Shown piece by piece: positions 6,270 through 7,634 of a DNA stretch of 7,634 bases; the stretch's first letter is position 1, and every line of letters starts with the position of its first letter. Under the pieces are notes generated by a model that was given only the letters and a program-made list of their open reading frames with translations, was not told where the DNA came from and did not search any database. Location: assembly GCA_030673205.1 (NCBI GenBank), contig DAOVJP010000060.1, positions 1 to 7,634 of the forward strand. Direction: 5' to 3'. A program made the position numbers and the translations under genes. Source of the stretch: Thermoplasmata archaeon. Its GTDB lineage: Archaea; Thermoplasmatota; Thermoplasmata; JAGHBH01.

Positions 6270-6683
6270 CTAATTCCCCCTTTGGTCACTGCTCTTTCCG
6301 CCTTCTTCATTCGCCCTGCTACCTCCCCTACCATCCACACCTCGTCCTCTATCCGTTTTGGTTCTCTCCGTGTAAGGGAAGCGGCGCACATATCCACAGC
6401 CGAGGCATTCCACTATCAGTTTCTTCTTGTCCAGGCGTATCTTGGCGGTCTTGCCGGATATGAGGAATGCGTTGCATCTTCTACATGTGGTGACCTTGTG
6501 CTTCTTGGGTATGGAAACGTTGTATCTCATGCCTATTTTTCTTAGAAGGGATATGTAGCGTTTGGCCCTAGTCTCTTCACCCTGTAAAGCCGCCTCCTCT
6601 GCCAGAGAATATAATATGGCTATCCTCTCCCTGGCGATGGACCTGGCCTCTTTCTTCCTACGTATCCTCTGGTGTTTGCCCAT
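6270..6683 (-). CDS. rnp4: Ribonuclease P protein component 4 (Rpp21/Rpr2 family)
   Basis: With the start at 6683 this is a 137-residue protein, near the usual 100-130 for archaeal RNase P subunit 4. It begins MGKHQRIRRKKEARSIARER, followed by the helical region RIAILYSLAEEAALQGEETR and LLRKIGMRYNVSIPKKHK. A zinc ribbon has CRRC at residues 67-70 and CLGC at 93-96, with YVRRFPYTER after it. The last 25 or so residues are a polar Arg/Gly/Ser tail beyond the conserved part. In archaea this subunit pairs with Rpp29 in the RNase P holoenzyme that removes 5' leaders from pre-tRNA. An in-frame ATG at 6716 would add 11 residues (MRGLGPAGAPY), but the TATA-like box abuts that codon while a GGAG lies 8 nt before 6683. 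It is followed directly by the YhbY gene and is divergent from the M24 peptidase. Confidence 0.92.
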   Translation of the reverse strand: MGKHQRIRRKKEARSIARERIAILYSLAEEAALQGEETRAKRYISLLRKIGMRYNVSIPKKHKVTTCRRCNAFLISGKTAKIRLDKKKLIVECLGCGYVRRFPYTERTKTDRGRGVDGRGGSRANEEGGKSSDQRGN

Positions 6684-6691
6684 GTACGGCG

Positions 6692-6695
6692 CTCC
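6692..6695 (-). promoter_or_regulatory. Shine-Dalgarno site deciding the rnp4 start
   Basis: The minus strand reads GGAG, 8 nt, then ATG at 6683. This supports the internal ATG over the upstream one at 6716, which has no comparable site. Confidence 0.5.
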
Positions 6696-6718
6696 GGCGG
6701 GACCTAGCCCGCGCATAG

Positions 6719-6726
6719 TATTAAAT
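6719..6726. promoter_or_regulatory. TATA-like box between rnp4 and the M24 peptidase, possibly bidirectional
   Basis: The plus strand reads TATTAAAT and the minus strand ATTTAATA; it is the only strongly AT-rich block in the 90-nt gap 6684-6773. On the minus strand, transcription would begin near 6697 and give a leader of about 14 nt with the GGAG site. On the plus strand, it would begin near 6748 and give a leader of about 26 nt with the GAGG site. Shared use is an inference; a weaker GATATT at 6750-6755 could serve the peptidase instead. Confidence 0.45.
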
Positions 6727-6761
6727 CGTTACCCGCCAATGCCACGTTCGATATTGTCACA

Positions 6762-6765
6762 GAGG
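6762..6765 (+). promoter_or_regulatory. Shine-Dalgarno site of the M24 peptidase gene
   Basis: GAGG is followed by 8 nt and the ATG at 6774. It chooses this ATG over the overlapping out-of-frame ATG at 6777-6780 and implies a transcript with a leader. Confidence 0.5.
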
Positions 6766-6773
6766 CGATCTAG

Positions 6774-7634
6774 ATGGATGCGAAGATTCGGGAAAAGAGG
6801 ATACAGCGCCTGTTCCAGGCCATCGAAGAGGAAGGGACGAAGAATGTGGACATGCTCTTGTTCGCCAATGCCGTAGAGCCCCATGTGGACCTGGGCTTCT
6901 TCTATGTCTCCGGAGTTACGGAAGGAGTTTTCGAGAACTCCACGGCCATTGTTCTCCCGGACGGCTCCGGCACCATGGTGACCTCGATCCTAGAAGAGAC
7001 CACCGCCAGGAAGAGCGGCATGGAACTATTATTGAATGATGGGAAAGAGGATTGGGAGAAGAACCTGAAGAAGGTCGTCGGGAAGGCCAAGAGAATAGGT
7101 GTACACTCAAGAGAACTCACCCATTCCACCTTCAAAAAACTGCAGAAGGCCTTGCCCAAGACGGAACTCGTGGATGTGTCCGAGGCCGTGATCACCACCC
7201 GGCTGGTGAAGGATCGCATTGAGATAGAGGCTACGCGAAAGGCATGCAAGATGGCCAGCATGGCCGCCGAACAGATAGTGGAGAGCATATCCGCTGGCGT
7301 CAAGGAATATGAGCTGGCTGCAGAGCTGACATACACCATGCAAAAACAGGGAGCCTCCGGAAACTCCTTCTCCCCCATATCGTCCTTCGGCCCCAATAGC
7401 GCCGAACCACATTATCTGGCAGGAGATGCTGTGGCCAGGAAGAAAGAGACCGTGCTTCTCGACTTCGGATGCTACTACAAGCGCTACAGCTCGGACATCA
7501 CAAGGACATATTACCTCGGAAAGGCGAGCAAGGAGCAGCGGGAGATGTACGAGTTGGTACATGAAGCGCAGGCGGAGGCAATAGATTCCATGGCCGCAGG
7601 GGTGGACGGTGCCGAAGTGGACAAACGGGTCCGG
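6774..7634 (+). CDS. M24 family metallopeptidase (Xaa-Pro dipeptidase/aminopeptidase), 3' truncated by window
   Basis: 287 codons are open to the right edge, so the C-terminus is missing; family members are about 350-400 residues. Residues 1 to about 135 are the creatinase-type N-terminal domain (VDLGFFYVSGVTEGVFENST, then VLPDGSG). The pita-bread catalytic domain begins near VITTRLVKDRIEIEATRKAC (about 139-158). FSPISSFGPNSAEPHYLAGD (199-218) is the conserved substrate-pocket block with His213. LLDFG carries metal ligand Asp230 and SSDITRT carries Asp241. The remaining ligands (one His and two Glu) would lie past the edge, so intactness cannot be judged. The family uses two Mn, Co or Zn ions to cleave before proline in small peptides, in the cytosol. 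No signal peptide is seen. A GAGG site 8 nt upstream supports the start. Confidence 0.93.
   Translation, partial: MDAKIREKRIQRLFQAIEEEGTKNVDMLLFANAVEPHVDLGFFYVSGVTEGVFENSTAIVLPDGSGTMVTSILEETTARKSGMELLLNDGKEDWEKNLKKVVGKAKRIGVHSRELTHSTFKKLQKALPKTELVDVSEAVITTRLVKDRIEIEATRKACKMASMAAEQIVESISAGVKEYELAAELTYTMQKQGASGNSFSPISSFGPNSAEPHYLAGDAVARKKETVLLDFGCYYKRYSSDITRTYYLGKASKEQREMYELVHEAQAEAIDSMAAGVDGAEVDKRVR

Noticed and set aside
5815..6273. 152-residue plus-strand frame with a very basic N-terminus
   Set aside because: It is the shifted frame of the purine-rich Glu/Lys tract (Arg/Lys instead of Glu/Gly) and then runs antisense through the YhbY gene. There is no sign of a frameshift in the surface-protein tail, which stays acidic to its stop.
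6902..7396. 164-residue minus-strand open frame
   Set aside because: It lies fully antisense to the M24 peptidase, whose family motifs are clear.
1..7634. CRISPR array, tRNA, rRNA, insertion sequence or integration site
   Set aside because: I saw no regularly spaced direct repeats, no cloverleaf with T-loop signature, no transposase or integrase motif and no terminal inverted repeats in either strand.

Overview
The window looks like part of an archaeal, probably euryarchaeal chromosome. RadB, an RNase P protein component 4 with a four-cysteine zinc ribbon, and a stand-alone YhbY/CRM protein are archaeal informational genes. Isoleucine is often ATA and arginine often AGG, AGA or CGG. Several genes have an AT-rich TATA-like box about 27-30 nt before the ATG and no Shine-Dalgarno sequence, as in leaderless archaeal transcription. 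A N-glycosylation-rich surface protein anchored by a C-terminal membrane helix fits the same picture. A Thermoplasmata-like lineage is my best guess, but this is an inference.

Layout from left to right. Positions 1-223 (minus) hold the N-terminal part of a membrane protein that runs off the left edge. A DUF1015 protein (309-1598, minus) is divergent from radB (1749-2420, plus) across 150 nt. RadB is followed on the same strand by an EamA/DMT-type transporter (2490-3455), then by a 52-residue acidic protein that is easily missed (3488-3646) and has its own TATA box and Shine-Dalgarno sequence. Next is the largest gene (3750-6050), a 766-residue exported beta-helix/CARDB-like protein with one membrane helix and a Glu/Lys/Gly-rich cytoplasmic tail. 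Its 3' end overlaps by 15 nt the convergent YhbY-family gene (6036-6269, minus). That gene sits directly behind the RNase P component 4 gene (6270-6683, minus), with TAG abutting ATG. An M24 peptidase (6774-7634, plus) diverges from the RNase P gene and runs off the right edge.

The genes do not form one pathway. The rnp4-yhbY pair is the only clear functional unit (tRNA 5' maturation plus a probable ribosome-assembly RNA-binding protein). RadB serves recombinational repair, and the EamA and surface proteins belong to the cell envelope. I see no mobile element, CRISPR array, tRNA or rRNA. The window is mostly ordinary archaeal core and envelope sequence. The points most worth checking are the small protein at 3488, the surface protein with its long charged tail, a perfect purine mirror repeat inside the DNA encoding that tail, the revised start of the RNase P subunit, and the mixture of leaderless and Shine-Dalgarno-led genes.
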